From the NCBI RefSeq assembly GCF_900197575.1, contig NZ_FZLN01000002.1, positions 274,540 through 338,539 on the forward strand: DNA of 64,000 bases. The letters are read 5' to 3'. The stretch comes from Acinetobacter apis (GTDB taxonomy: Bacteria > Pseudomonadota > Gammaproteobacteria > Pseudomonadales > Moraxellaceae). A model generated the notes under the pieces. That model was not told the DNA's origin. It searched no databases and saw only the letters and a list, made by a program, of their open reading frames with translations. The translations under genes and the position numbers were made by a program. Below, piece by piece: positions 46,784 through 55,849 of the stretch (the stretch's first letter is position 1; every line of letters begins with the position of its first letter).

Positions 46784-47074
46784 CTATGGTTTTGATGTTA
46801 ACCAATCAACAACCTTTTTTTCGAGTCCCCAAGATGCCCAAGGTGACTCATCATTTTTTACTGCTACAACAAATACTTTGTCATCAAAATCGAGTTTTAA
46901 ATAGTTTTTAATATAATCACGTACTTTTTTAGCGTCAGGATGAATTGTGGTTTTTACAATCCAAAAATTATGTGAAATTTTTTGGCATTCGCCTTTCGAA
47001 ACAGTATGTATCGCATCTTCAACGCGGCTAAAGTTTGTATCGTCTGTTTCAAACATGATTGCAAAATATGACAT
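46784..47074 (-). CDS. Small ferredoxin-like protein resembling SinR/Cas2 fold
   Basis: The protein is about 96 residues from ATG 47074, where a GGGTGG lies upstream; an in-frame ATG at 47089 is possible. The pattern is a strand SYFAIMFET, a helix FSRVEDAIHTV, a strand HNFWIVKTTI, a helix AKKVRDYIKNYL and a strand FDDKVFVVAVKND. It ends in WGLEKKVVDWL. This beta-alpha-beta order with a D-rich turn resembles the SinR/VapD/Cas2 superfamily. No CRISPR locus is near, so it is not a Cas2 of an adaptation module. Function unknown. Confidence 0.5.
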   Translation of the reverse strand: MSYFAIMFETDDTNFSRVEDAIHTVSKGECQKISHNFWIVKTTIHPDAKKVRDYIKNYLKLDFDDKVFVVAVKNDESPWASWGLEKKVVDWLTSKP

Positions 47075-47360
47075 ATCCACCCACTCCATTAAACCTTTAT
47101 AAATAGCGCAAGATTAAACCACCACTATTTGAAATTTACATTTTTATCTCACAAAACACCTTATTTATTAATCCCTCTAAATCAAATACTACCTTAGTAT
47201 AGATTATTGAAAACTGAGTAATAAATTCAGCAAATATGATCGATCATAGTGCATGCTTTATTTCATTAAATTAGCATAGATTTCAGCATACGAGCCAAAT
47301 GCTTTTGACGATCAGCATCAAAGAAAATTTAGATGTTAAATATAAAAATGTGTGTTGTAG

Positions 47361-47504
47361 ATGAAACGTGATATAAGCGTGAGAGCATTGCGTTGTATTT
47401 TGTTTTTAATACTTTTTTCATGTGTACTGTCCCTAAGCTATATAGTCACTGATAACTACAAAATCAACTTCATGTACTGCTTTAATCCATTCAAAGCAGA
47501 TTGA
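47361..47504 (+). CDS. Possible membrane microprotein (47 residues)
   Basis: A frame of 47 codons beginning KRDISVRALRC with a hydrophobic segment ILFLILFSCVLSLSYIV and a polar tail ending in FNPFKAD. A positively charged N terminus followed by one hydrophobic helix is what a single-pass inner-membrane microprotein looks like. No Shine-Dalgarno is visible, so it may be chance. I do not recognise a family. Confidence 0.25.
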   Translation: MKRDISVRALRCILFLILFSCVLSLSYIVTDNYKINFMYCFNPFKAD

Positions 47505-47592
47505 TTACACTTTTATCGTAATCAAATTATAAGCCACATGCAAGCGCTAAATTGGGTCTTTATTTTTCTGTATTTTGCACCCTAAAAATGCA

Positions 47593-47620
47593 TTAAGCCC
47601 ATTATTCAATGGGCTTAATT
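47593..47620 (-). terminator. Terminator after rph
   Basis: TTAAGCCCATT and AATGGGCTTAA arms with a 4-base loop, 18 bases past the rph stop; short T tract on the minus strand. Confidence 0.75.
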
Positions 47621-47635
47621 GAACTGCAAGTTAAC

Positions 47636-48352
47636 TTACCAACCAAGGGCTTGTTGTTGGTGTTTAATTAAAGCTTGAATTCCTGTTTCTGCAAGCGCTA
47701 GCATTTGATTGCTTTGCTCACGAGTAAATGGTTTATCTTCTGCTGTGCCTTGAATTTCAATAAATTCGCCATTTTGTGTCATGACTACATTTAAATCTGT
47801 TTGGCAGTTTGAATCTTCTTCATAGCATAAATCAAGCAATGCTTCGTCTTGATAAATACCTACAGAAATCGCAGCAATTAAACCTCTTAATGGATCTTGC
47901 TTAATTTTTTTCTTTTCAATTAGTCCATTGACTGCATCAACCAATGCCACCGCTGCCCCTGTAATTGCTGCAGTACGTGTGCCACCATCTGCTTGAATTA
48001 CATCACAGTCAATCGTAATAGTAAATTCACCCAATTTTTTTAAATCAATCATCGAACGCAAACTGCGCCCAATTAAACGCTGAATTTCTTGGGTACGACC
48101 GCTTTGCTTGCCACGGGCTGCTTCACGATCTGAACGGGTATGGGTTGAACGTGGCAACATACCATATTCGGCAGTAACCCACCCTTGGCCTTTACCTTTT
48201 AAAAAGCGTGGTACATTTGAATCCACACTGGCAGTACACAGTACTTTTGTATGTCCAAACTCAATCAGTACTGACCCTTCTGCATAGCGTGTATAATTTC
48301 TTGTTATTTTTACATCACGTAGCTGATCTGACGCTCGTTGGTCAATACGCAT
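47636..48352 (-). CDS. rph: Ribonuclease PH
   Basis: The 238-residue protein starts [38 protein letters not shown] in outline, the RNase PH opening. [22 protein letters not shown] and the phosphate-binding [19 protein letters not shown] follow, with the metal-site Asp in [23 protein letters not shown]. It trims tRNA 3' ends by phosphorolysis as a hexamer. Intact and full length; it has its own terminator. Confidence 0.96.
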   Translation of the reverse strand: MRIDQRASDQLRDVKITRNYTRYAEGSVLIEFGHTKVLCTASVDSNVPRFLKGKGQGWVTAEYGMLPRSTHTRSDREAARGKQSGRTQEIQRLIGRSLRSMIDLKKLGEFTITIDCDVIQADGGTRTAAITGAAVALVDAVNGLIEKKKIKQDPLRGLIAAISVGIYQDEALLDLCYEEDSNCQTDLNVVMTQNGEFIEIQGTAEDKPFTREQSNQMLALAETGIQALIKHQQQALGW

Positions 48353-48513
48353 AACTCATCCTTTGCTTCTAAACAAAATATAATATAGGTTACCATCATA
48401 GCAGATTCTTTGCCGATTTAGAGGCATATGCTCATGAAAGCTGAATTTGCTCTGATGGTCATATCATACATCTTGCTGTTTACATTCAGATGAATTTTTA
48501 TAGGCTTATCCGA

Positions 48514-49395
48514 TTAAAATTGATAGCCTAACCCCAAATAATAGCCCCAACCTGTGCTGTCTTGAACAAATTCATTGCCCCAATTATTCAATGCACCATC
48601 TTTAAATTGACTGCCATTATGGAAATAACGTCCTGCTGCATAGGCGCGAAAATGCTTGGTGTTATAAGAAAAAATGTGGGTTGAAACAAAAGCTTCATTG
48701 GTTCTGGTACTTAAATAATTTCCACCTGCCTGATTGGTTTTGTCGCCTAAATTTGAACCAAAGTCATAATTTGAGAAGGTGAAATAATTCAGTGCAGCCC
48801 CGTTTTTAAATTGGTAAATCGGATAGAAAAACTGAACTTGTAAACGTCCACCATCATTTGACTGATAAGCATTGGCTGCACCATAGTTTTCCCATTGCTG
48901 ACGTGCATATAAATTAACATTCATACCAAGTTTGGTATGGGTATCAATTGTTGTCCCCACACCGTAATACAAAGTATGTTGACGCGTTAATGTGTCATTG
49001 CCTGCATCTAAAATCCAATCAGCAGCAATAAACCAATCTTTAAAAATACCAACAGACAGATCTTTTCCTGTTAAGCGGTTAAACGAGAGTTTAGGTTGAT
49101 GTTCCATAAATAAATAAGAGGTTGCTTCACCACGATCCCATACCCCATTAATATTTTCATTGCCCATAAAATATTTAGGCGCATCGAAATAGCCATACCA
49201 ATCTATAGGTCCTGTTTGCCCATAGTATTCAATTTCTAAATAAGCATTTTCAACTTTTTTAGGACTAAACTTAATATTATTGCTGTAAATTCCCCACATG
49301 GTTGCATTGATACCTGCATGCGCACTTTGAAATCCACAACCTATCACGGCCAAACCAAGCACAGCGCCATAGCGTTGAAGTAATTTTGTCGGCAT
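48514..49395 (-). CDS. tsx: Nucleoside-specific outer membrane channel, Tsx-like
   Basis: The 293-residue precursor has a signal peptide ending in FQSAHA, then a beta-barrel with alternating aromatic strands. WGIYSNNIKF, EYYGQTGPIDWYGYFDAPKYF and EHQPKLSFNRLTGKDLS match Tsx/OmpK proteins. The last strand ends WGYYLGLGYQF with a C-terminal Phe, as outer-membrane barrels require. It should pass nucleosides through the outer membrane. It is divergent to two exported nucleosidase-like genes 287 bases away, which supports that role. Confidence 0.85.
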   Translation of the reverse strand: MPTKLLQRYGAVLGLAVIGCGFQSAHAGINATMWGIYSNNIKFSPKKVENAYLEIEYYGQTGPIDWYGYFDAPKYFMGNENINGVWDRGEATSYLFMEHQPKLSFNRLTGKDLSVGIFKDWFIAADWILDAGNDTLTRQHTLYYGVGTTIDTHTKLGMNVNLYARQQWENYGAANAYQSNDGGRLQVQFFYPIYQFKNGAALNYFTFSNYDFGSNLGDKTNQAGGNYLSTRTNEAFVSTHIFSYNTKHFRAYAAGRYFHNGSQFKDGALNNWGNEFVQDSTGWGYYLGLGYQF

Positions 49396-49682
49396 GGTGA
49401 AATTCGCTCCTAAACATCATTTGAAAATAGCCACAAACACGCGATATGAATTATTTGCCAATACAACCTTGTCATTAGCAATTAAAAAAATACCTAATGT
49501 TAAAATACGTTGTTATTTTATTAAACTTATATGAGAAACTATATTTTTATTTTAACGAATGCCGACAAGCGTTTTGATTTTAAACAATTTGACTCAAGCA
49601 TCGGCACATTATGCGATGCAAATGGATAAATCATAAAATATTGTGGTGAAATCCATGCCTTCATTGAAAAGGACTTAACTTG

Positions 49683-50582
49683 ATGAAAACAATTTTAATT
49701 GCTGTTCTGAGCTTATTTTTAAGCACAATTTCATGGGCAGGTCCAAAAGCCGATCCTGTTTCACGCATTGCGATTGTGTGTGCCTTTCAACCTGAAATCC
49801 CTGTATTACGTGCAGCATTAAAAGATGCCAAGTTACATACCATTCATCGAACTCAATTTTATACTGGAAAAATTGGCAATAAAGATGTGGTGTTATTTTT
49901 ATCGGGTATGTCGATGGTCAATGCATCAATGACCACCCAAATGGCATTAGATCATTTTAATATTAAAAGTATTGTTTTTTCAGGTATTGCAGGCGGTGTA
50001 AACCCAAGCTTGAGCATTGGTGATGTTGCTGTCCCTGATCAATGGGGACAATATCTTGAAAATATTTTAGCACGCCAAGTGAACGGTCAATTTGTTGCAC
50101 CGGGCTTTTTGAAAACGCCTTACCCAAATTTTGGTATGATGTTCCCGCAAAATGTACAAATTGCCAATGGCGCACAAGCCCCTGAAGAAAAATTTTGGTT
50201 TAAAGTGGATGATCATTTAATGGCTCAAGCTAAAAAAATCTTAGTGCAGCCACAACTTGATCGTTGTACAGATCAAGATCACTGCTTAAGTCATACACCA
50301 AAAGTGGTCTTCGGTGGTTCAGGTATTTCAGGTCAATCGTTTATGGATAATGCCGAACTGCGTCAATTTGCATTTAATACCTTCCAAGCCAATGTGGTAG
50401 ATATGGAATCTGCTGCCATTGGTCATGTTGCCTATGTCAACCAAGTGCCATTTATTGTATTTCGTTCATTGTCTGATTTAGCAGGCGGTGGTTCGGGTGA
50501 AAATGAAGAAGAAGTCTTTTTCAAATTGGCGGCGAAAAATTCATCAAAACTCGTCATTCAATATGTTAAAGCACTACAGTAG
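49683..50582 (+). CDS. Exported purine nucleosidase/phosphorylase (MTA/SAH nucleosidase fold)
   Basis: The protein is about 299 residues from ATG 49683, preceded by AAGGA; a TTG one codon before is in frame. A signal peptide of about 18 residues ends in SWA. The nucleosidase fold follows: IAIVCAFQPEIPVLRAAL (Glu of the active site), FSGIAGGVNPSLSIGDVAVP, VVDMESAAIGHVA (Glu binding ribose) and FRSLSDLAGG, where Asp matches catalytic Asp197 of E. coli MTA/SAH nucleosidase. It would cleave purine nucleosides in the periplasm. A CTDQDHC pair could form a disulphide. Paired with a paralogue and divergent to tsx. Confidence 0.8.
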   Translation: MKTILIAVLSLFLSTISWAGPKADPVSRIAIVCAFQPEIPVLRAALKDAKLHTIHRTQFYTGKIGNKDVVLFLSGMSMVNASMTTQMALDHFNIKSIVFSGIAGGVNPSLSIGDVAVPDQWGQYLENILARQVNGQFVAPGFLKTPYPNFGMMFPQNVQIANGAQAPEEKFWFKVDDHLMAQAKKILVQPQLDRCTDQDHCLSHTPKVVFGGSGISGQSFMDNAELRQFAFNTFQANVVDMESAAIGHVAYVNQVPFIVFRSLSDLAGGGSGENEEEVFFKLAAKNSSKLVIQYVKALQ

Positions 50583-50605
50583 TACGTCAGTCAGGAAAAA
50601 TTTTC

Positions 50606-51439
50606 ATGTTTAAACTTGTTATGAAATCAGCCATTGCTTCAGGTTTAGTTTTACTTGCCATCCAATCACATGCTGCGGTGAAACAACAGCCTGTCATTAT
50701 CCAAGGGGCTTTAGATATTGAAACCGATCATATGGTTCAAAAACTAAAAAATGTAAAAACCAAAAAAATGGGGGGTTGGCAGTTTTGGGAAGGCACTTAT
50801 GAAGGCTATCCAATTGTAATCTCAAGAACACTCATGGGAATGGGCAATGCATCTGCAGCTACAGCACTTGCGATTGAACATTATCATCCTAAAGCAATTA
50901 TTAACCAAGGTACGGCTGGCGGTCATGATCCAAAATTGCATGTCTTTGATATTGTCATTGGCACATCTTCAATCAACATTGGTGCATTTATCACCCCGAA
51001 AAAAGCCGTGGGTGAAGGTTCTAATGCGCTAACATGGAATAAATCATTCAATCTATTGCCTCAGAATAATCGTCCTGAAGAAGAAAGTCGCCGTTTGATT
51101 TTTCAAGCAGATGCAAAACTTTTGGCTGCTGCACACCAAAGCCAAAGTCGTTATAACAAAGGCAAAGTGGTTGATGGTGTGATTGGTTCAGCAGATGTAT
51201 GGAATAATGAATTAGATCGAATTAATTATTTCCACACCAACTATCAAACTTCGATTGAAGAAATGGAAACTGCTTCTGCTGCACAAGTGGCATCGCTCTA
51301 TCATGTGCCGTTTATTGGGATTCGTGTATTATCAAATAACCTGACTAATCAAGATGGTTATAACCCAAATACAGGTGTAGCTTGCCAAGATTTTGTGCTT
51401 GATGTTGCAAAAACATACCTGTCATCAAAAGCAAAATAA
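50606..51439 (+). CDS. Second exported nucleosidase-like paralogue, catalytic Asp replaced by Asn
   Basis: The 277-residue precursor has a signal peptide of about 23 residues ending in HAA. The fold is the same as its neighbour: IQGALDIETDHMVQKL (Glu kept), INQGTAGGHDPKLHVFDIVIG and SIEEMETASAAQVA (Glu kept). The loop reads IRVLSNNLTN, so the catalytic Asp is Asn. In the nucleoside phosphorylase superfamily an Asn at this site is linked with 6-oxopurine preference (trimeric PNP Asn243), while Asp favours adenine. It follows the first copy by 23 bases in one operon. It may cleave inosine or guanosine, or be inactive. Confidence 0.78.
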   Translation: MFKLVMKSAIASGLVLLAIQSHAAVKQQPVIIQGALDIETDHMVQKLKNVKTKKMGGWQFWEGTYEGYPIVISRTLMGMGNASAATALAIEHYHPKAIINQGTAGGHDPKLHVFDIVIGTSSINIGAFITPKKAVGEGSNALTWNKSFNLLPQNNRPEEESRRLIFQADAKLLAAAHQSQSRYNKGKVVDGVIGSADVWNNELDRINYFHTNYQTSIEEMETASAAQVASLYHVPFIGIRVLSNNLTNQDGYNPNTGVACQDFVLDVAKTYLSSKAK

Positions 51440-51447
51440 TGACTTTG

Positions 51448-51481
51448 ATCAGTCTCAATTTTGAATGAAATTGAGACTGAT
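51448..51481 (+). terminator. Terminator of the nucleosidase pair
   Basis: ATCAGTCTCAATTT and AAATTGAGACTGAT give a perfect 14-bp stem with a 6-base loop, eight bases after the stop codon. T run weak. Confidence 0.7.
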
Positions 51482-51569
51482 ATGATTTGTTTCATATTTC
51501 TACCATTTTATGACACATTATTGGTTAAAATAAGCCAACTTTATTTTAATGTGTCTAGGTCAACACGGC

Positions 51570-52220
51570 ATGTCACAACGTTCAGAGCGAAAAAAACAAA
51601 ACCGCCAAACCATTATTGATACTGTACTGATGCTAAGCCATCAGGGACAATCCTTTCATACCATCAGTTTAAGACAATTGGCTAAAGAAGTGGGTATCGT
51701 ACCAAGTGCGCTATACCGCTACTTTCAAAATAAAGACATCTTGGCACAAGCCACTATTGATCAAGTCAGCGTGTTAATTAAAAGCACCCTACTTCAATCA
51801 AGAACGACTTTCTATAAACATCCAGATTCAATTGAATATCAACTTAACTTATTTTTAGATCAAGTCAGCAAATATGCCATCTATTGGCATTTTTTTGTCT
51901 CTGAGCGGTGGGGTGGTTATTCCACGTTAGAAGAAACCATTTATAGCGAAGTGGACAATTTAACGATTGATTTAATGAAAGACTTAAAAAAACTAGAAAC
52001 TTATCAGCATGCAACTGATGAACAGCTCTATATTTTTTCAGAATTATTATTACAACTGTTACTTGTATGGTCAAAAGAATGGATCAAATTGTCTCAGGCT
52101 GGTGCGCCTGCTGAATCTTATAAGCAGTCATTTGTTCAAGGCTGTCAAAAAAAGATTTCTTTTTTAAGACAGCCTATTAAAACGTCAGCAGCCACATTGT
52201 CATTGGCTGAAGAACACTGA
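51570..52220 (+). CDS. TetR-family regulator, FabR-like
   Basis: The protein is about 216 residues from ATG 51570; an in-frame ATG at 51549 has no ribosome site. The N-terminal helix-turn-helix SLRQLAKEVGIVPSALYRYFQNKD (about residues 35-58) and the next helix resemble FabR, the repressor of unsaturated fatty acid genes. The ligand domain is helical with YAIYWHFFVSERWGG near residue 105. FabR identity is possible but not proven; no fatty acid genes are adjacent. It converges on dsbA with a gap of eight bases. Confidence 0.75.
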   Translation: MSQRSERKKQNRQTIIDTVLMLSHQGQSFHTISLRQLAKEVGIVPSALYRYFQNKDILAQATIDQVSVLIKSTLLQSRTTFYKHPDSIEYQLNLFLDQVSKYAIYWHFFVSERWGGYSTLEETIYSEVDNLTIDLMKDLKKLETYQHATDEQLYIFSELLLQLLLVWSKEWIKLSQAGAPAESYKQSFVQGCQKKISFLRQPIKTSAATLSLAEEH

Positions 52221-52228
52221 GTTTACAA

Positions 52229-52849
52229 TTATTTTTTCGCTGCACGTTCTTTATCAAGCAAGTAATTTAGAATTGCAGTAACACGGCCATTTTCGCCTTG
52301 AATCATATATTTTCCAGCCACAACAACTGCAGGTACACCTGTCAACTGATATTGCTGTGCCAATTTATTTGATTCAGCCACTTTACTACTGACTGCAAAT
52401 GAGTTGTATGCGCTATTAAACTTAGCTTCAGGTATACCATATTTGGTAAAAAACTGTGCTGCTGATTTTTGGTCAAAAATTTGCTTATTATCTACATGGA
52501 TTGCATCCATCAATGGCAAATGTGTTTTTTGACGTACATTCAATAATTCAGATGCAAAATAAGTACGTGCACCTGACTCCCAAACTGGGTTCATCGCTGC
52601 AGGCGTACGCACAAAAGTCACGTCTTTTGGCAATGCTTTTAACCAAGTTTGCATATATGGTTCTAATTTAAAACAATGTGGGCAACCATACCAAAAGAAC
52701 TCACGTACAGAGATTTTATTGCCAACATCAGGCGATGGGTTTTTCAACACAGTATAGTCTTTGTCTGCGACATATTGTTCTGCAGCTGACGCTTGAACTG
52801 AGAAAGCCATCATGGTTGCGGCAAAGCCGTACATTAAAATATTTTTCAT
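52229..52849 (-). CDS. dsbA: Thiol:disulfide interchange protein DsbA
   Basis: The 206-residue precursor has a signal peptide of about 22 residues ending in ASA. The thioredoxin active site is FFWYGCPHCFKLEPYMQTW (CPHC near residue 56), and the cis-Pro loop is in LTGVPAVVVAGKYMI. It introduces disulphide bonds into exported proteins in the periplasm and is re-oxidised by DsbB. It stands alone; ubiG is divergent, 182 bases away. Confidence 0.93.
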   Translation of the reverse strand: MKNILMYGFAATMMAFSVQASAAEQYVADKDYTVLKNPSPDVGNKISVREFFWYGCPHCFKLEPYMQTWLKALPKDVTFVRTPAAMNPVWESGARTYFASELLNVRQKTHLPLMDAIHVDNKQIFDQKSAAQFFTKYGIPEAKFNSAYNSFAVSSKVAESNKLAQQYQLTGVPAVVVAGKYMIQGENGRVTAILNYLLDKERAAKK

Positions 52850-53031
52850 TAAGAAACTGTTCCTTTTCCTGAGTTAAATCTGAACTAACATAGCATATCT
52901 TGCGTTTTAAAAAGTATGGTGCATAAAACGTCATGTTTGTGTGAAGTTTTTTTTAAGGATTATCACTTTTTCTCGCAGACAAGCTACACTAGCTTAAATC
53001 ACCAATACTTTATAACAAAATGGATAAAAAC

Positions 53032-53748
53032 ATGTCAGATACCAATGTTGATTTACAAGAAGTTGCTAAATTTGAAGCACTTGCTGAAAAGTGGTGGGAT
53101 AAAACTTCCGACTTCAAACCGTTACATGAAATTAATCCGCTCAGATTGAATTGGATTAATGAACATTCAGAAGGACTCAAAGACAAAAAAGTACTTGATG
53201 TTGGCTGCGGTGGCGGTATTTTAACTGAAAGCATGGCACGCAAAGGTGCTCATGTATTAGGTATTGATTTAGCAGAAGCACCACTTGGTGTTGGAAAGCT
53301 GCATGCTGCCCATGAGAATGTGGAAAATATTGATTATCGACTGGTCTCTGTTGAAGATCTTGCTAAAGAACAGCCTGGACAATATGACGTTGTAACGTGT
53401 ATGGAAATGCTTGAGCATGTGCCTAACCCTGCATCGATCATTAAAGCGTGCCAAACTTTAGTCAAACCTGGTGGTCATGTATTCTTTTCAACCATCAACC
53501 GTAATCCAAAATCTTACTTATTTGCCATTATCGGTGCTGAATATGTGTTAAGACTGCTGCCTACAGGTACGCATGACTATCATAAATTTATTAAACCTTC
53601 TGAACTTGCATATGACATTCGTGCCGCTGATCTTGAGTTAAAACATATGATCGGTTTGCACTATAACCCGCTGACAAAACGTTATTGGCTTGCACCTAAT
53701 GTTGATGTGAACTACATGATTCATACTCAAAATCGAGCAAGCTCATGA
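53032..53748 (+). CDS. ubiG: Ubiquinone biosynthesis O-methyltransferase
   Basis: The protein is about 238 residues from ATG 53032, with GGAT upstream; an in-frame ATG at 53020 adds four residues. [18 protein letters not shown] is the UbiG start, followed by the SAM site [32 protein letters not shown] and a C-terminal [12 protein letters not shown]. It does both O-methylations in ubiquinone synthesis. It overlaps mupP by four bases (ATGA), and yciK follows. The same three-gene order occurs in Pseudomonas. Confidence 0.95.
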   Translation: MSDTNVDLQEVAKFEALAEKWWDKTSDFKPLHEINPLRLNWINEHSEGLKDKKVLDVGCGGGILTESMARKGAHVLGIDLAEAPLGVGKLHAAHENVENIDYRLVSVEDLAKEQPGQYDVVTCMEMLEHVPNPASIIKACQTLVKPGGHVFFSTINRNPKSYLFAIIGAEYVLRLLPTGTHDYHKFIKPSELAYDIRAADLELKHMIGLHYNPLTKRYWLAPNVDVNYMIHTQNRASS

Positions 53749-54416
53749 AAAAAGCGGTTTTATTTGATTTAGACGGCACTTTAATTGATACCGCACCTGA
53801 CTTTATCCGCATTGTACAAAACATGTGCCGCGAAGCAGAAATTCCTGTATTAGATGCAGACCTCATCCGTGCACGGGTATCTGAAGGTGCACGTGCAATG
53901 GTAAAACTGGTCTATCCATCTCATTTAGATGAAGCAACGTTCTTAAAACATCGCGACCGCTTCTTATCTGAATATCAAGACAATATTGCTGTCGACACAC
54001 AGCTATTTGATGGGATGGATGAGCTGCTTCAAGATTTAGAGCAACGATCTATTCCTTGGGGTATCGTCACCAATAAACCACGTTATTTAAGTGAAATATT
54101 ATTAGATGCGCTTGATTTAAAAACACGTTGTGCTGTTTTGGTATGTCCTGATGATGTACACCGTACCAAGCCTGATCCAGAACCGATGTATTTGGCTGCA
54201 TCACAACTTGATCTTGACGCAGAAGATATTATTTATGTGGGTGATCATCCACGTGATATTGATGCAGGTCGCAGTGCAGACATGCTCACTATTTTAGCAG
54301 GCTACGGCTATTTACCACCTGATGCGAAAGATGATTTAGATGCATGGAATGCAGATTATATTGTCCACACGGTAGAGCAATTACATGCTGAAATTGAAGC
54401 ATTGATCTCACCTTAA
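53745..54416 (+). CDS. mupP: HAD phosphatase, probable N-acetylmuramic acid 6-phosphate phosphatase
   Basis: The 223-residue HAD protein has motif [17 protein letters not shown], the cap domain at about residues 20-85, motif II IVTNKP, the motif III lysine in [14 protein letters not shown] and motif [17 protein letters not shown]. It would usually be called Gph (phosphoglycolate phosphatase). Its position between ubiG and yciK is that of Pseudomonas MupP, which dephosphorylates MurNAc 6-phosphate so that AmgK and MurU can recycle cell wall sugar. Context favours MupP; Gph activity is not excluded. AmgK/MurU are not in the window. Confidence 0.8.
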   Translation: MKKAVLFDLDGTLIDTAPDFIRIVQNMCREAEIPVLDADLIRARVSEGARAMVKLVYPSHLDEATFLKHRDRFLSEYQDNIAVDTQLFDGMDELLQDLEQRSIPWGIVTNKPRYLSEILLDALDLKTRCAVLVCPDDVHRTKPDPEPMYLAASQLDLDAEDIIYVGDHPRDIDAGRSADMLTILAGYGYLPPDAKDDLDAWNADYIVHTVEQLHAEIEALISP

Positions 54417-54448
54417 AATTGATAATGGCATGAATGGAGGACTTCATC

Positions 54449-55192
54449 ATGAAGTACACAGCATATCAACCGAGAACGGATTTACTCAAAGACAAAGTTA
54501 TTTTAGTGACTGGCGCAAGTGATGGAATTGGACGAACTGCTGCATTAAGCTATGCATTACATGGTGCAACGGTGGTACTTCATGGTCGAACACTCAATAA
54601 GCTTGAAGTCATTTATGATGAAATTGAAAAATTAGGTGCGCCACAACCTGCTATTTTACCTTTACAACTCTCAAGTGCATCAACCTTAGAGTATGAAACG
54701 CTGTACAACACGCTTGAAAAACAATTTGGCGGTTTAGACGGTATTTTACACAGTGCTGGGATTTTAGGGTCAAGACTGCCCCTTGCAGACTATCCTATAG
54801 AAATATGGGATGAAGTCATGGCTGTCAACTTACGCGCACCACTTTTGATGACCCAAGCGCTGTTACCCTTACTTAAAAAATCACAAAGTGCTTCTGTGAT
54901 TTTTACAAGTTCAGGGGTTGGGCGGGAAGCACGCGCTTTATGGGGCGCATATGCTGTCTCAAAATTTGGTACAGAAGCGTTGTCAAAAATATTTGCTGAA
55001 GAGAATACCGAAGAAAATATTCGCTTTAACTGCATTAATCCTGGCGCAACACGTACAGCAATGCGTGCACAAGCTTATCCTGATGAAGATCCATTAACCT
55101 TACCTACATCAGAAGCATTAATGCCAACTTACCTTTACCTCATGGGTGAAGACAGCAAACACTTAAATGGAGAAAGCATTAATGCTCAATGA
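54449..55192 (+). CDS. yciK: Short-chain dehydrogenase, YciK-like
   Basis: The protein is about 247 residues from ATG 54449, with GGAGG eight bases upstream; the in-frame ATG at 54434 contains that ribosome site and is less likely. The SDR cofactor motif is VTGASDGIGRTAA. The catalytic Ser is in IFTSSGVGREAR and the Tyr/Lys in WGAYAVSKFG, followed by NCINPGATRTAMRAQAYPDEDP. The YciK family (EmrKY-TolC-associated oxidoreductase in E. coli) has no settled substrate. It is the third gene after ubiG and mupP, the Pseudomonas order. Confidence 0.88.
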   Translation: MKYTAYQPRTDLLKDKVILVTGASDGIGRTAALSYALHGATVVLHGRTLNKLEVIYDEIEKLGAPQPAILPLQLSSASTLEYETLYNTLEKQFGGLDGILHSAGILGSRLPLADYPIEIWDEVMAVNLRAPLLMTQALLPLLKKSQSASVIFTSSGVGREARALWGAYAVSKFGTEALSKIFAEENTEENIRFNCINPGATRTAMRAQAYPDEDPLTLPTSEALMPTYLYLMGEDSKHLNGESINAQ

Positions 55193-55399
55193 TTTATTTT
55201 TAATCTATCATTGAAAAAATACGGTTAAATTACAAAAAAAAATACGTTGTTTATTTTCAATTCATGCTATTTTTATGCTGTTATTTTATGTTCACTTAAT
55301 AAAATAACAGCGCAATCTTCATACTCTCTCTGCATTTTTTTTATACAGTAGCTCATCTTTTCAACCTGTATGTATTGACCGTCACTTTAGAGATGTGAA

Positions 55400-55813
55400 A
55401 TGAAAAAATATCATTTAATTATAATATTTGCATCCATAAGCCCTCATGTCTTTGCTGGTCCCGGTGGTGGTGGGGGTGGCTTTGGTGGTGGAGGTCGTGG
55501 CGGCGGTATGGGCGGCGATATGATGATGGGACGTGTCGAAATCAGCCAACGACAAAGCTTTTCACAAAGCCGTGACTTGTTTGATGACTTACAAGAACGG
55601 CGCCGTGAACGAGAAGAACGCGGTTTTGAACGCTTAAAGCATATCAAATGGCAAGAAGGTTATACCATGCCACAACATTATCGCAGTGATCGCTATAAAG
55701 TTGAGCCGAGTGAATATCAGTTGTCAGCACCCGGCAAAAACCAACAATGGTATAAAATTAACAATGATTTTTTATTGGTTGATACTAACAATGCAATTGT
55801 TCGAGTCCAATAA
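55400..55813 (+). CDS. Exported glycine-rich protein with RcnB-like domain
   Basis: The 137-residue precursor has a signal peptide of about 19 residues ending in VFA, then a Gly/Met-rich stretch (PGGGGGGFGGGGRGGGMGG, then MMMG). An Arg/Glu-rich helix (about residues 55-80) and a C-terminal region with EGYTMPQHYRSDRYKVE and QQWYKINNDFLLVDTNNAIVRV follow. The last part matches the RcnB/YohN pattern of periplasmic proteins linked with nickel/cobalt homeostasis. Met and Gly clusters could bind metal, but the true role here is open. Confidence 0.65.
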   Translation: MKKYHLIIIFASISPHVFAGPGGGGGGFGGGGRGGGMGGDMMMGRVEISQRQSFSQSRDLFDDLQERRREREERGFERLKHIKWQEGYTMPQHYRSDRYKVEPSEYQLSAPGKNQQWYKINNDFLLVDTNNAIVRVQ

Positions 55814-55849
55814 TTAAAAAAAGCTCTAAATTTAGAGCTTTTTTTAATT
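55812..55849. terminator. Bidirectional terminator, RcnB-like gene / fkpB operon
   Basis: A perfect palindrome around AAGCTCTAAATTTAGAGCTT with A and T runs at both ends, between converging genes. It overlaps the last bases of the fkpB stop region. Confidence 0.88.

Larger units (their letters stand above)
47090..47635. other. Spacer between the SinR-like gene and rph
   Basis: About 540 bases. It contains one possible microprotein frame (47361-47504, plus) and the rph terminator. Otherwise AT-rich without visible structure. Confidence 0.4.

Noticed and set aside
46784..47074. Cas2-like fold taken as part of a CRISPR system
   Set aside because: No Cas1, no repeats with unique spacers and no other cas genes in the window.
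55444..55647. Proline-rich antisense frame opposite the RcnB-like gene
   Set aside because: Proline run is the complement of glycine codons in the real gene.
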